IMG/VR virus record: IMGVR_UViG_3300031758_004985
Span: 1-49,582 of that record
DNA length: 49,582 nt
Direction: 5' to 3' (one strand)
DNA from: a virus
How positions within the stretch are numbered: position 1 is the first letter of the stretch; every line of letters begins with the position of its first letter. The translations under genes were made by a program, and so were the position numbers. Positions 1-7,722 of this stretch are shown piece by piece. The notes beneath the pieces are model-generated. The model searched no databases, was not told the origin of the DNA, and saw nothing but the letters and a program-made list of their open reading frames with translations.

Positions 1-2
1 AG

Positions 3-74
3 AAGATTAATGATGAATACAACAAAGCGTTAGCAGAATATAAAACTTGGGAAACTTTAAAGGGGTCAAAATGA
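3..74 (+). CDS. 3' end of an upstream gene (partial)
   Basis: An open frame enters from the left edge and ends in TGA at 72-74, giving the last 23 residues of a Lys/Glu-rich protein. Its stop overlaps the ATG of the next gene (ATGA at 71-74), the coupling used throughout this block, which supports it as a real gene end. Function cannot be assigned from so little sequence. Confidence 0.6.
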   Translation, partial: KINDEYNKALAEYKTWETLKGSK

Positions 75-283
75 TTGAACAATTAATAACAGATCAAGCT
101 GCATGGAAGCTTCGGTTAAAAATTAACAACTGTGTAAAGCCAGACGGCTTTAACCATCTTATGTTTACTGGAGAACAGTATAACGACGAAGGTGAATTAA
201 CTAATACTAGCACTTACGATTTTTTCCTTAGCAAAGAGGAAATTGGAAAGCTTTGGACAACCTTAGCAAACGGTGTACGATGA
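71..283 (+). CDS. Small hypothetical protein (70 aa)
   Basis: I chose ATG 71 because it overlaps the previous stop as ATGA and has an AGGGG-type ribosome site just upstream. An in-frame TTG at 47 is less likely. The product is a soluble, mildly acidic protein with no membrane segment or recognisable motif. It overlaps the next gene by ATGA at 280-283, so it is translationally coupled to the phosphoribosyltransferase. No family recognised. Confidence 0.7.
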   Translation: MIEQLITDQAAWKLRLKINNCVKPDGFNHLMFTGEQYNDEGELTNTSTYDFFLSKEEIGKLWTTLANGVR

Positions 284-825
284 AAAAAATTTACTTAACT
301 TGGAGAAACGTTCAAGGACACGTTCTTGAACTAGCTAAACAAATTAACAATGATAATTGGCGTCCGGATTATATTGTAGGTATTACAAGAGGAGGTGCTG
401 TTCCAGCAGTAATGCTTAGTCAATATCTTGATGTTCCTATGCGACCATTACAGGTCAGTTTACGCGACGGTGGAGATTGTGTCAGCGACTTAGGTATGGC
501 CGAAGATGCATTTGGTTATGTTCCTGAAGAAGTACGAGGGGAGTCAGGTACTCAAACTGATCCTGCTTATCGAAAAAAAATTCTTATTGTTGACGACATC
601 AACGACACCGGTGCTACTATAGCGTGGATTAAGAAAGATTGGCCTAGCGGATGTTTACCAAATCACTTTGCTTGGGATACTGTTTGGAACAATAATGTTC
701 GTTTTGCTGTAATTCATAATAATCTTGCCAGCAAAGAAGAAGTAGATTACTCAGCTAATGAAATTAACAAGGCTGAAGAGGATTGCTGGATAGTATATCC
801 TTGGGAGAACTTTTGGCGTGGATAA
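280..825 (+). CDS. Phosphoribosyltransferase family protein
   Basis: This 181-aa protein carries the type I phosphoribosyltransferase PRPP-binding signature VDDINDTGAT at about residues 104-113. It is preceded by a strand-rich segment, VGITRGGAVPA, that fits the PPi-loop region (RGG). Such enzymes transfer the phosphoribosyl group of PRPP to a purine or related base; the base used here cannot be read from sequence. The start is ATG 280, overlapping the previous stop; an upstream in-frame TTG at 253 would give a longer form but has no support. The neighbours are nucleotide-metabolism genes (HIT protein, folE, queE), so base salvage or modified-base supply is a reasonable inference. Confidence 0.88.
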   Translation: MKKIYLTWRNVQGHVLELAKQINNDNWRPDYIVGITRGGAVPAVMLSQYLDVPMRPLQVSLRDGGDCVSDLGMAEDAFGYVPEEVRGESGTQTDPAYRKKILIVDDINDTGATIAWIKKDWPSGCLPNHFAWDTVWNNNVRFAVIHNNLASKEEVDYSANEINKAEEDCWIVYPWENFWRG

Positions 826-1198
826 TAAAGAACTAGATCGTTTCTGCTGTAATTGGGATATTCAATTGAGGCCTAGTTCACGCACTATTAGAAAGGCTAA
901 ACCACCACAGGTTAGCACTTATCAGGATGCACATGATTTTTATTTTGCTACAGAAGATTTAGAGTGTTATGATATTCTAATACCTAAAGATAACTTTCAT
1001 GCCTTAGCCGAAATTGATCAAAGAATGAATGACGTAATTGTTAAATCTCGTGGAGATCAAGATTACATCAATCATATAAAGCGTAAAGAAATGATTGAGA
1101 TTAAAGCAAGAAATAATAACCCTGCTGTTAAAAAGGCCTGGGATAATTATTCTACATTAATGAATATGGTTTGGAACGAGTATGCTGACAGATATTGA
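818..1198 (+). CDS. Hypothetical protein (126 aa)
   Basis: The start is GTG 818, overlapping the phosphoribosyltransferase gene by 8 bases; the stop overlaps the HIT gene by 17 bases. The protein is soluble, with a charged, probably helical second half rich in Lys, Asn and Glu and an aromatic C-terminus. I see no catalytic motif or signal peptide. Its position between two nucleotide-related enzymes in one coupled run suggests co-expression but not a function. Confidence 0.7.
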   Translation: MDNKELDRFCCNWDIQLRPSSRTIRKAKPPQVSTYQDAHDFYFATEDLECYDILIPKDNFHALAEIDQRMNDVIVKSRGDQDYINHIKRKEMIEIKARNNNPAVKKAWDNYSTLMNMVWNEYADRY

Positions 1199-1586
1199 AA
1201 AGGCCTTAAATGAAAAAAGAGCACCGTGGACAGAAATCGAGTACAGAACCAAAGACTTCTGGGTCTTCAGAGACGCTTATGCAGTTACCGAAGGGCATTT
1301 GTTATTTGTGCCTACCCAAGAAAACTGGAACAATCTCTGGGAATGCTACAAAGCAGCCTACAAGTTCGGACACGAGGGTGTTGAAGCTGAAAGGTGGGAT
1401 GCTTTTAACATCGGCCAAAATGTTGGAGAAGCAGCTGGACAAACAGTGATGTATCCCCACGTACACATGATACCACGACGTATAGGCGATATGGAGGATC
1501 CAAGAGGTGGAGTTAGACATGTTATACCCGAAAAAGGAAACTATAAAAAATCCACACACAGTATGGATCAATTGGCAGCACCCTGA
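1182..1586 (+). CDS. HIT family nucleotide-binding protein
   Basis: This 134-aa protein has the HIT-family core: FNIGQNVGEAAGQTV followed by YPHVHMIPRR at about residues 91-100 and DPRGGVRHVIPE after it. HIT proteins hydrolyse or transfer nucleotidyl groups (for example Ap4A or AMP conjugates), with the middle His of HxHxH as nucleophile. Here the first His of the triad is replaced by Tyr (Y91), while H93 (the nucleophile position) and H95 are kept. The last ten or so residues run past the usual family end and overlap the next gene in another frame. The ATG lies inside the preceding gene, so the two are coupled. Confidence 0.9.
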   Translation: MLTDIEKALNEKRAPWTEIEYRTKDFWVFRDAYAVTEGHLLFVPTQENWNNLWECYKAAYKFGHEGVEAERWDAFNIGQNVGEAAGQTVMYPHVHMIPRRIGDMEDPRGGVRHVIPEKGNYKKSTHSMDQLAAP

Positions 1587-1743
1587 TATGCCGTGGACTG
1601 AAATCTGTGCTAAGGTAATGGAAGTATTTGGATTACCTGGTCACAGATATACTAGTCATCCTACTACACACTTTATGACATTTACATTTAAATCAGAAAA
1701 AGATCGTGTATTATGTGAAATATTATTAAGCGAGTATTTGTAA
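1519..1743 (+). CDS. Small hypothetical protein (74 aa)
   Basis: The frame is open from GTG 1507 to TAA 1743. ATG 1519 is the first Met and gives 74 aa. ATG 1588, directly after the HIT stop, is an alternative but would cut off a well-structured stretch (VWINWQHPDMPW). The start is therefore uncertain. The second half (GLPGHRYTSHPTTHFMTFTFKSEKD) reads like a compact alpha/beta domain found in marine T4-like phages, but I cannot name a function. Its TAATG overlap with the next gene indicates coupling. Confidence 0.65.
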   Translation: MLYPKKETIKNPHTVWINWQHPDMPWTEICAKVMEVFGLPGHRYTSHPTTHFMTFTFKSEKDRVLCEILLSEYL

Positions 1744-2540
1744 TGTATGAAAAAATAGGAATTATTGGTCATGGCTATGTTGGAGAAGCAATAGCACAAA
1801 GCATAGTGCCTCCATTTCAAGCAGTTATTATTGATCCAGCCAAGGGATGGAACACAACTTACTATGATCTAAAAAAAGAATGTTCTTGTGTGTTTATATG
1901 TGTCCCAAGTCCGCAAGGTGCAGACGGACAATGTGATACTAGTATTATTGAGAGTGTTTTAAAAGAATTGCAATTTGGATTTACTGGAACTATTATTAGT
2001 AAAGTAACTGCGCCGCCAGACTTTTACGAAGACTGGGGTAAACTGTTACCTAATTTAGTTTACGTTCCAGAATTTCTTAGAGCCTCATCTGGTATAACAG
2101 ACTTTGCTAGAGCAGAATGGACTATAGTTGGCGGCACTGTTGGTGCTTATCAAAGAGAAGCAATAAGAATTATTAAACAACTGCAAACCGAACTTAGGCA
2201 TATTGAACTATGCGGTATCGGTGAAGCAGCATTTGTCAAATATTCCATTAACAGTTTCCTTGCTACAAAAGTTGTCTTTATGAATGAACTATATCAATTA
2301 TCCGATAAGAAAGGTTACAATTGGAGGCAACTGTCTAATTTGATTAATATGGACAAGCGCATAGGCGATAGTCATATGCAAGTGCCCGGGCCTGACAAGT
2401 ATTATGGGTTCGGTGGAGCATGTTTTCCTAAAGATACAGAAGCACTATTAAAATATGCAGATGATCATAGTGTAAACCTAAATACTCTTGATGCAGCCGT
2501 AAAGAAAAATACTCTTTTAAGGTTGACTAAACCTAAATAA
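1743..2540 (+). CDS. UDP-glucose/GDP-mannose dehydrogenase family protein (short form)
   Basis: The N-terminus has a Rossmann fingerprint GHGYVG (about residues 9-14). Further on are CVPSP, the PEFLRASS motif, a KYSINSFLA segment with the family Lys and Asn, and GFGGACFPKD with the catalytic Cys at about 227. These enzymes oxidise the C6 hydroxyl of a UDP- or GDP-sugar to a carboxylate in two NAD-dependent steps. At 265 aa it is much shorter than cellular enzymes (about 400 aa): it stops soon after the catalytic Cys and lacks the usual C-terminal nucleotide-sugar-binding domain. It could supply uronic-acid sugars for the glycosyltransferases farther along, but that link is inference. Confidence 0.88.
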   Translation: MYEKIGIIGHGYVGEAIAQSIVPPFQAVIIDPAKGWNTTYYDLKKECSCVFICVPSPQGADGQCDTSIIESVLKELQFGFTGTIISKVTAPPDFYEDWGKLLPNLVYVPEFLRASSGITDFARAEWTIVGGTVGAYQREAIRIIKQLQTELRHIELCGIGEAAFVKYSINSFLATKVVFMNELYQLSDKKGYNWRQLSNLINMDKRIGDSHMQVPGPDKYYGFGGACFPKDTEALLKYADDHSVNLNTLDAAVKKNTLLRLTKPK

Positions 2541-2569
2541 CATTGTAAAATAGCAATAAAGGAAAACTT

Positions 2570-3334
2570 ATGGTATATAACAAAATGTATGAAAGCAACG
2601 ACGAGACTGGCTTAGATGCTATGGCCGGAGATGGTGGCTACCAAGAATCAACATTATCTGCTGTACTACGTGCTAAAATGAAAAGAGAAGGAAAGCGTTT
2701 CTGGGCAGGAGACAATATCAGCGACTATCTTCATGACAGCGACAAAGAGCACTTAATTAATGAAGCTACAGAAGCATTTGAAGGTGTACTAGACACACTG
2801 CTGATTGATCGCGAAAACGATCCTAACAGTAAAGGCACAGCCCGCAGGCTTGCTAAAATGTATTTCAACGAAATAATGGCAGGAAGATATGACCCGGCGC
2901 CGGACTGTACAGCATTTCCTAACGATTCAGAAGAACGATATGAAGGAATGTTAGTAGTACGTAGCGAATTAAGAAGTATGTGTAGTCATCATCATCAACC
3001 AGTTAATGGTGTAGCATATATTGGTATCATTGCTGCTAATAAACTTATTGGCTTATCTAAGTACACTCGAATCGCTCAATGGTGTGCTAGACGCGGTACT
3101 CTACAAGAAGAACTGGCCAACGATATTGCAAGAGAAATTAGTCGAGCTACTGACGCTAAAGATGTAGGTGTGTACATTCAGGCCACACATGGCTGCTGTG
3201 AGAATCGAGGTATTATGGCACATAGTAGTCTTACACAGACTACAGTATTAAAAGGTGCGTTCAAAGATGATCAAGGCACTAAAAAAGAATTCTTTGATAA
3301 CATCAAACTACAACAAGATTTTGCTCCAAGATAA
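2570..3334 (+). CDS. folE: GTP cyclohydrolase I
   Basis: This 254-aa protein has the FolE signatures MCSHHHQPV (Zn-binding Cys at about 138), GLSKYTRIAQWCARRGTLQEEL and HGCCENRGI (second Zn Cys at about 210). It converts GTP to 7,8-dihydroneopterin triphosphate, the entry step for both folate and 7-deazaguanine synthesis. With queE downstream at 4683, a deazaguanine role (queuosine-type tRNA or DNA modification) is plausible; folate supply for ThyX is the other option. The start is ATG 2570 with AAGGAAA upstream. A roughly 60-residue N-terminal extension precedes the cyclohydrolase core, as is common in this family. Confidence 0.95.
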   Translation: MVYNKMYESNDETGLDAMAGDGGYQESTLSAVLRAKMKREGKRFWAGDNISDYLHDSDKEHLINEATEAFEGVLDTLLIDRENDPNSKGTARRLAKMYFNEIMAGRYDPAPDCTAFPNDSEERYEGMLVVRSELRSMCSHHHQPVNGVAYIGIIAANKLIGLSKYTRIAQWCARRGTLQEELANDIAREISRATDAKDVGVYIQATHGCCENRGIMAHSSLTQTTVLKGAFKDDQGTKKEFFDNIKLQQDFAPR

Positions 3335-3355
3335 TAAAATGAAAGAAACTTAAAT

Positions 3356-3634
3356 GTGACTTTAATTAACAAAGATGATATAATAGAAGTAGATGAAGAT
3401 CAGTATCTTTGTTTAACAGGAACACTTGAAGAACAATTTAGTTTTCAAATTATAAATGGAGAAAAATGGGATCTACTAGGAGATGAGGAATTTCCTGTCG
3501 ACTGGTGGCCCGAAAGAAGAGAAGCTAACGATTACTATATTGGATGGACTGCCGAAGAATTTTTATTATGGGGGCATTCGCCGTTAATAGATGATCTATG
3601 CAACTATCGTAATTTATTAAACAAGGAGAAATAA
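3356..3634 (+). CDS. Small acidic hypothetical protein (92 aa)
   Basis: GTG 3356 is used as the start because no in-frame ATG precedes the body; the upstream ribosome site is weak (GAAAGAAA). The protein is strongly acidic and Trp-rich (WWPERRE, GWTAEEFLLWG) and predicted soluble. No motif is recognised. It sits in a run of small genes between folE and queE that are spaced by 0-2 bases or overlap. Confidence 0.6.
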   Translation: MTLINKDDIIEVDEDQYLCLTGTLEEQFSFQIINGEKWDLLGDEEFPVDWWPERREANDYYIGWTAEEFLLWGHSPLIDDLCNYRNLLNKEK

Positions 3635-3635
3635 A

Positions 3636-3824
3636 ATGAATATAGGCGACAAGCTAGCAAAAGTAGGAGATAGTTTTACTATCAATATGTATGACAACGG
3701 ATTTATGGTAGAAGTGTCGGGACGTAATTCCGACGGCGACTGGGCAACTGCTAAAGTACTTTGTCAAAATTTAGAACAGGTAGTTTCTATAGTTACTGAA
3801 GTTTCATCAATGGAAAGAGAGTAA
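3636..3824 (+). CDS. Small hypothetical protein (62 aa)
   Basis: ATG 3636 follows the previous stop by one base and is preceded by AAGGAG, a strong ribosome site. The protein reads as a short beta-rich domain (FTINMYDNGFMVEVSGR) ending in a helix. This pattern recurs in small conserved proteins of T4-like marine phages. Function unknown. Its stop overlaps the next ATG (TAATG). Confidence 0.75.
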   Translation: MNIGDKLAKVGDSFTINMYDNGFMVEVSGRNSDGDWATAKVLCQNLEQVVSIVTEVSSMERE

Positions 3825-4042
3825 TGGACAAAAAAGTCGAAGATGTTATTCATAGGATGAAAAATCTTAGAGAGTACAAAGTAGTACGTAATGTCTCCGA
3901 AGGATTTGTTCTTAATGGCAAGATGCCGTATGATGTTAAGCTTGACAAAAACAATGTATTGACAGTAACATTAATGGCTGTTGATAGAGAAGAAGCAGAA
4001 CGTCGCGTTAGCGAATTTATTGCAGGAATGAACGATGATTAA
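3824..4042 (+). CDS. Small hypothetical protein (72 aa)
   Basis: The start overlaps the previous stop by one base and the 3' end overlaps the next gene by eight bases. It is a basic/acidic mixed soluble protein with an alternating helix-strand-helix look and no motif I recognise. It belongs to the same coupled run of small genes. Confidence 0.7.
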   Translation: MDKKVEDVIHRMKNLREYKVVRNVSEGFVLNGKMPYDVKLDKNNVLTVTLMAVDREEAERRVSEFIAGMNDD

Positions 4043-4340
4043 AAAATGGTTTAAGAAAAAATTCAGAGATTGGTCTAAGGAAGCGTGGGACGCCGGTATG
4101 GAAAAATCACAATCTTTAGGCATTGGTATTCCTAACAGTGTTTATGAAACTCGTCAATTGAATAGCGATGCTGTTTTACAGTTTACTGTATACAATGCTG
4201 TTGGCGGTAAAGTAGTAGAATTTAGATATCATGATCGTAACAGTGATCGTAGTCATAATCAGATGTATGTTATTGGTAAGGATGAAGACTTTGGAGAGAA
4301 AATAGCTAAGATAGCCACATTAGAGGTATTAAAGCAATGA
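4035..4340 (+). CDS. Hypothetical protein with basic N-terminus (101 aa)
   Basis: The N-terminus is strongly basic and aromatic (IKKWFKKKFRDW), followed by a compact alpha/beta region (FTVYNAVGGKVVEFRYHD). The basic amphipathic start could contact nucleic acid or membrane, but this is only suggested by composition. It overlaps both neighbours by a few bases (ATGA with the next gene). No family recognised. Confidence 0.7.
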   Translation: MIKKWFKKKFRDWSKEAWDAGMEKSQSLGIGIPNSVYETRQLNSDAVLQFTVYNAVGGKVVEFRYHDRNSDRSHNQMYVIGKDEDFGEKIAKIATLEVLKQ

Positions 4341-4690
4341 CACCGCAGATACCTGCAGAAGGAATTTATAAAACGGGCGAATGGGGGGACTCAGTGTCTT
4401 ACCGTATTGCCTGTAATTGTCACGATGCAAATCATTCTCACGATCTTTGGGTAGAAGCCAGCGACATAGGTATAGATATTACAATCTATACCACAGTTAA
4501 ATCTAAATGGTGGTCTATTAATCGACTAAAACAAATTTGGATATTATTAACTAAGGGCTATATAGAGACAGAGTCGTCGATTTCTCTTACAACACAACAA
4601 GCTCTTAATTATTCTGAAGTTTTAAAATCTTCTATAGAATATGTAGACAAATTAAGAGAAAGTTATATTAGAAAGAAAAAAGATGAGTAA
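4337..4690 (+). CDS. Hypothetical protein with Cys/His-rich segment (117 aa)
   Basis: Residues about 25-40 contain CNCHDANHSHD, a clustered Cys/His segment that could bind a metal, followed by WVEASD and strand-rich sequence. The C-terminal part is helical with a Lys-rich tail. This looks like a conserved small protein of T4-like marine phages, but I know of no assigned function. It overlaps queE by 8 bases. Confidence 0.72.
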   Translation: MTPQIPAEGIYKTGEWGDSVSYRIACNCHDANHSHDLWVEASDIGIDITIYTTVKSKWWSINRLKQIWILLTKGYIETESSISLTTQQALNYSEVLKSSIEYVDKLRESYIRKKKDE

Positions 4691-5540
4691 AATAAAAATA
4701 GCAGAGCTTTTTTATAGCATACAAGGCGAAGGACGCTTTATGGGTGTTCCTTCTGTTTTCTTACGTACATACGGTTGTAATTTTAAATGCGCCGGATTTG
4801 GTATGCCACGCGGTGAGATTAGTATTGAAGCAGATGATATTGCATATACACATGCCAATATTGAATCTTTTCATAAGTACGAAGAACTGCCGTTAGTTAC
4901 TACAGGCTGTGATAGTTATGCAAGTTGGCATCCAGCATTTAAAGATCTAAGCCCTATGCTAACTGTAGATGCTATAGTTGATAGAATAATGGAATTACTT
5001 CCTTATAATAAATGGCGCAGTGAGCATCTTGTTATTACAGGCGGTGAACCTTTGCTAGGTTGGCAACGTGCTTATCCAGATTTGTTAAGTCACGATAAAA
5101 TGAAAAAATTAAAAGATATAACATTTGAAACAAATGGTACTCAAGAAATATCTAAAGATTTTAGAAAGTACTTAGAAAAGTGGACACACAAACAAGGGTA
5201 TCACAATCTTACGTTTAGCGTGAGTCCAAAACTAGGTGTAAGCGGAGAGAAGAAAGAAGACGCTATACGTCCAGATATCGTTAGAGAATATGAAGAACTA
5301 GGACACACTTATCTAAAATTCGTAGTCGCCACTGAAGAGGATCTTAAAGATGCAGAACAGGCAGTTCAAGAATATCGCGATAACGGTTTCGAAGGTCACA
5401 TTTATCTTATGCCTGTCGGGGGTGTTGAACGGGTGTACAATCTTAATAATAGAACAGTGGCACAGATGGCAATGCAAAAAGGATGGCGGTACAGTGATCG
5501 ACTTCAAGTGCCGTTATTTAAAAACGAATGGGGAACCTAA
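4683..5540 (+). CDS. queE: 7-carboxy-7-deazaguanine synthase, QueE-like radical SAM enzyme
   Basis: The N-terminus (IAELFYSIQGEGRFMGVPSVFLRTYGCNFKC) and VITGGEPLLGW match QueE, the radical SAM enzyme that contracts 6-carboxytetrahydropterin to 7-carboxy-7-deazaguanine. Other QueE-like parts are FETNGTQ and FSVSPKLG. The Fe-S cysteines are unusual: C32 and C36 are normally spaced, but the third candidate, C76, comes after a roughly 39-residue insertion. The sequence after it (CDSYASW) still matches the canonical CDTxYAW. Length is 285 aa against about 210-240 for cellular enzymes, which the insertion explains. With folE in the same block it can form part of a 7-deazaguanine route; no queD or queC lies in this window. 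Confidence 0.9.
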   Translation: MSKIKIAELFYSIQGEGRFMGVPSVFLRTYGCNFKCAGFGMPRGEISIEADDIAYTHANIESFHKYEELPLVTTGCDSYASWHPAFKDLSPMLTVDAIVDRIMELLPYNKWRSEHLVITGGEPLLGWQRAYPDLLSHDKMKKLKDITFETNGTQEISKDFRKYLEKWTHKQGYHNLTFSVSPKLGVSGEKKEDAIRPDIVREYEELGHTYLKFVVATEEDLKDAEQAVQEYRDNGFEGHIYLMPVGGVERVYNLNNRTVAQMAMQKGWRYSDRLQVPLFKNEWGT

Positions 5541-5989
5541 TGAAAAACTTTATTAAAAAAATAACGGGCATCGAACGATTAGAAAAAGAAAGAGCTGAAT
5601 CATTAGCTCGTTTAGCTGAAGCTAAAGCTAGCGAAGAAGCAGCTAAAAAGGCAGAAGAAGAAGCTCGTCAACAAGAAGAATTGGCTAAAATGACGCCAAA
5701 AGAACGAGCTACTGCTAACCAAGAACCTTATATTGCTGTTTTAGATACTAAGGTCAATCCAGAAAATCCTAGAAATGGCTTTTTTGAACTTGACTGGAAC
5801 GAATACTTTATTGTACAATTAAGACAAGCGGGTTATGGTTTAGATGGTGATCCAGACGAGCTTGTTGTTGATTTATGGTTCCGTGACCTTGCTCGTAATA
5901 TCTTAGCCGAAGAAGGTCAAGATATTACTCGAGGAGCCGGATATATTAACGTTGTTCCAATTTCAAAAGGCAAATTAGAAGTTTCATGA
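5540..5989 (+). CDS. Hypothetical protein with N-terminal coiled coil (149 aa)
   Basis: ATG 5540 overlaps the queE stop (TAATG) and has GGGGAA upstream, so I prefer it to the in-frame ATG 5528. Residues about 10-55 form a long Ala/Glu/Lys/Arg-rich helix, probably coiled coil. A compact acidic domain follows (FELDWNEYFIVQLRQAGY, ELVVDLWFRDLARNIL). It may oligomerise through the coiled coil. Function unknown. It overlaps the exonuclease gene by ATGA. Confidence 0.75.
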   Translation: MKNFIKKITGIERLEKERAESLARLAEAKASEEAAKKAEEEARQQEELAKMTPKERATANQEPYIAVLDTKVNPENPRNGFFELDWNEYFIVQLRQAGYGLDGDPDELVVDLWFRDLARNILAEEGQDITRGAGYINVVPISKGKLEVS

Positions 5990-6990
5990 CATATATTCTA
6001 GTAGATACTGCTAATACATTTTTCCGTGCTAGGCACGTAGTTCGTGGAGATGCTGATACTAAACTTGGTATGGCTCTCCATATTACTTTTAACAGTATTA
6101 AAAAGGCCTGGCAAGATTTTGAGGGCAAGCATGTTGTATTCTGTCTTGAAGGTCGATCATGGCGTAAAGACGTTTATACGCCCTATAAGGCTAATAGAGC
6201 CGAAACTCGAGCTGCTATGACTCCAAAAGAAGCAGAAGAAGATAAACTCTTTTGGGAAACCTTTGATAAGTTTAAGGAATTCATTACTGAGAAATCTAAT
6301 TGTACTGTGTTACAACACCCACAGTTAGAAGCAGATGATCTTATTGCAGGATGGATACAAAGTCATCCTCACGACAGTCATGTTATTATTAGCACTGACA
6401 GCGACTTTGCACAACTAATTTCTCCAACTGTTCGGCAATACAACGGCGTAGCAAATGTAACTACTACGCACAAAGGATATTTTGACGATCGAGGAAAAGA
6501 AGTAATTGATAAAAAAACTAAGCAGCCGAAGCCGGCACCTAATCCACAATGGCTGCTATTCGAAAAATGTATGCGAGGTGATACAAGCGATAATGTGTTT
6601 TCAGCATACCCAGGAGTTCGCGTTAAAGGAACAAAAAATAAAGTAGGACTAACAGAAGCGTTTGAAGATAGAAACTCAAAAGGATTCGCGTGGAACAATC
6701 TCATGTTACAACGTTGGATGGATCATAACGGTGTTGAACATAGAGTGCTCGACGACTATAATAGAAATGTACAGCTCTGTGATCTAACTGCACAACCTGA
6801 TCATATTAGATCTTTGATTAAAGAAACTATTCATGCACAGACTAGTTCTCCTAAGAAAATTGACCAAGTTGGAATTCGAATGTTAAAATTTTGTAATTTA
6901 TTTGACTTACAAAAAATTTCAGACAACATTCAACAATATGCAGAACCATTCGCTGCCAAATATACTAGTAAAGAAGTTGAACTAATTTAA
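5986..6990 (+). CDS. 5'-3' exonuclease / T4 RNase H-like flap nuclease
   Basis: This 334-aa protein shows the FEN-1/5'-exonuclease metal-site motifs in order: LVDTANTFFRA at the N-terminus, the basic RKDVYTPYKANR segment, EADDLIAGW, ISTDSDFAQLI and RGDTSDNVFSAYPGV. The last resembles the helix-hairpin-helix region. T4 RNase H, the closest functional model, removes RNA primers and short flaps at the replication fork. The start overlaps the previous gene (ATGA). Cleavage specificity is not deducible from sequence. Confidence 0.9.
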   Translation: MTYILVDTANTFFRARHVVRGDADTKLGMALHITFNSIKKAWQDFEGKHVVFCLEGRSWRKDVYTPYKANRAETRAAMTPKEAEEDKLFWETFDKFKEFITEKSNCTVLQHPQLEADDLIAGWIQSHPHDSHVIISTDSDFAQLISPTVRQYNGVANVTTTHKGYFDDRGKEVIDKKTKQPKPAPNPQWLLFEKCMRGDTSDNVFSAYPGVRVKGTKNKVGLTEAFEDRNSKGFAWNNLMLQRWMDHNGVEHRVLDDYNRNVQLCDLTAQPDHIRSLIKETIHAQTSSPKKIDQVGIRMLKFCNLFDLQKISDNIQQYAEPFAAKYTSKEVELI

Positions 6991-7007
6991 ATCTATAAAG
7001 GATACAA

Positions 7008-7478
7008 ATGAATTTAAAAGCTAAACCCATTATAGAAGGAAAGTATTGGATAATAGAAAAAGATGGTGAAAAGGTTGCTATCTTACATAAAAAAGAAAAC
7101 AACAAGTTTATGTTAAGTTCCAAAGACGGCGAAAAATATTTTAATCGTAAAGACGAACTAACTAAAATTTTTGGAAAAGATTTCTTTGGAAAATCTATCA
7201 AAACTAAAATCTCTTCAATAGAAGTAAGAGATGTTTACGGATTTCCTACACCATGTCATCCATACAATCCTCTTTTTGATATTAAGAGAAAATTACCTTT
7301 GTTTACAAAGAGTAGTCAAAGTAAAAGTTTATACTGTGCAGGATATTATACCATTAGATTTGATAAAGGATGGGTAAAATCGTTCTGTCCTAAACTAATC
7401 ACTATTGAAAGATATGAATCCAGAGGACCTTTTAAAACTGAATTAGAAATGAAACAGGTACTTAGTCATGCAAAATAA
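7008..7478 (+). CDS. Conserved hypothetical protein (156 aa)
   Basis: ATG 7008 is preceded by AAAGGA. The sequence has two parts: a Lys-rich beta N-terminus (KYWIIEKDGEKVAILHKKE), then a segment with GFPTPCHPYNPLFDIKRKLPLFTKS and YYTIRFDKGW. This is recognisable to me only as a protein seen in marine T4-like phages, without known function. The 3' end overlaps the next gene by 11 bases. Confidence 0.75.
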   Translation: MNLKAKPIIEGKYWIIEKDGEKVAILHKKENNKFMLSSKDGEKYFNRKDELTKIFGKDFFGKSIKTKISSIEVRDVYGFPTPCHPYNPLFDIKRKLPLFTKSSQSKSLYCAGYYTIRFDKGWVKSFCPKLITIERYESRGPFKTELEMKQVLSHAK

Positions 7479-7704
7479 TACTATTAACACATTACCTATT
7501 CAGCAGTTTATACAACAGGTAAGGGCTGCAGAACTAAGCCAACAAAGAGAAATTAAGTTAGATATAAAAACTGCTAAAAATTTAGCATTTTGTTTAGGTG
7601 AAATTAGTGCTAAACTGCTGCAAGACTATACAGAAGTTCTTTCTGCACTACAAAAAACATCTGGAGAATCGGTTACTATAAAAATGGACGGTGGTGGTTT
7701 TTAA
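7468..7704 (+). CDS. Small hypothetical protein (78 aa)
   Basis: A mostly helical soluble protein (Gln- and Leu-rich first half, KLLQDYTEVLSALQK) ending in a Gly-rich tail. The ATG is inside the preceding gene. No motif. It ends 44 bases before the next gene, in front of a late-promoter/hairpin element. Confidence 0.7.
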   Translation: MQNNTINTLPIQQFIQQVRAAELSQQREIKLDIKTAKNLAFCLGEISAKLLQDYTEVLSALQKTSGESVTIKMDGGGF

Positions 7705-7714
7705 CTAAAAAATG

Positions 7715-7722
7715 GATAAATA
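7715..7722 (+). promoter_or_regulatory. Probable T4-type late promoter (GATAAATA)
   Basis: This octamer matches the T4 late consensus TATAAATA at 7 of 8 positions. T4 late transcripts start about 6 bases after the last A, which would put +1 near 7728, within the 5' arm of the hairpin at 7720-7750. It lies in the only real gap of this stretch and directly precedes a gene. Confidence 0.6.

Noticed and set aside
1210-1449. Alternative plus-strand frame inside the HIT gene
   Set aside because: The HIT frame has full family motifs; the alternative is a shadow with no motif.
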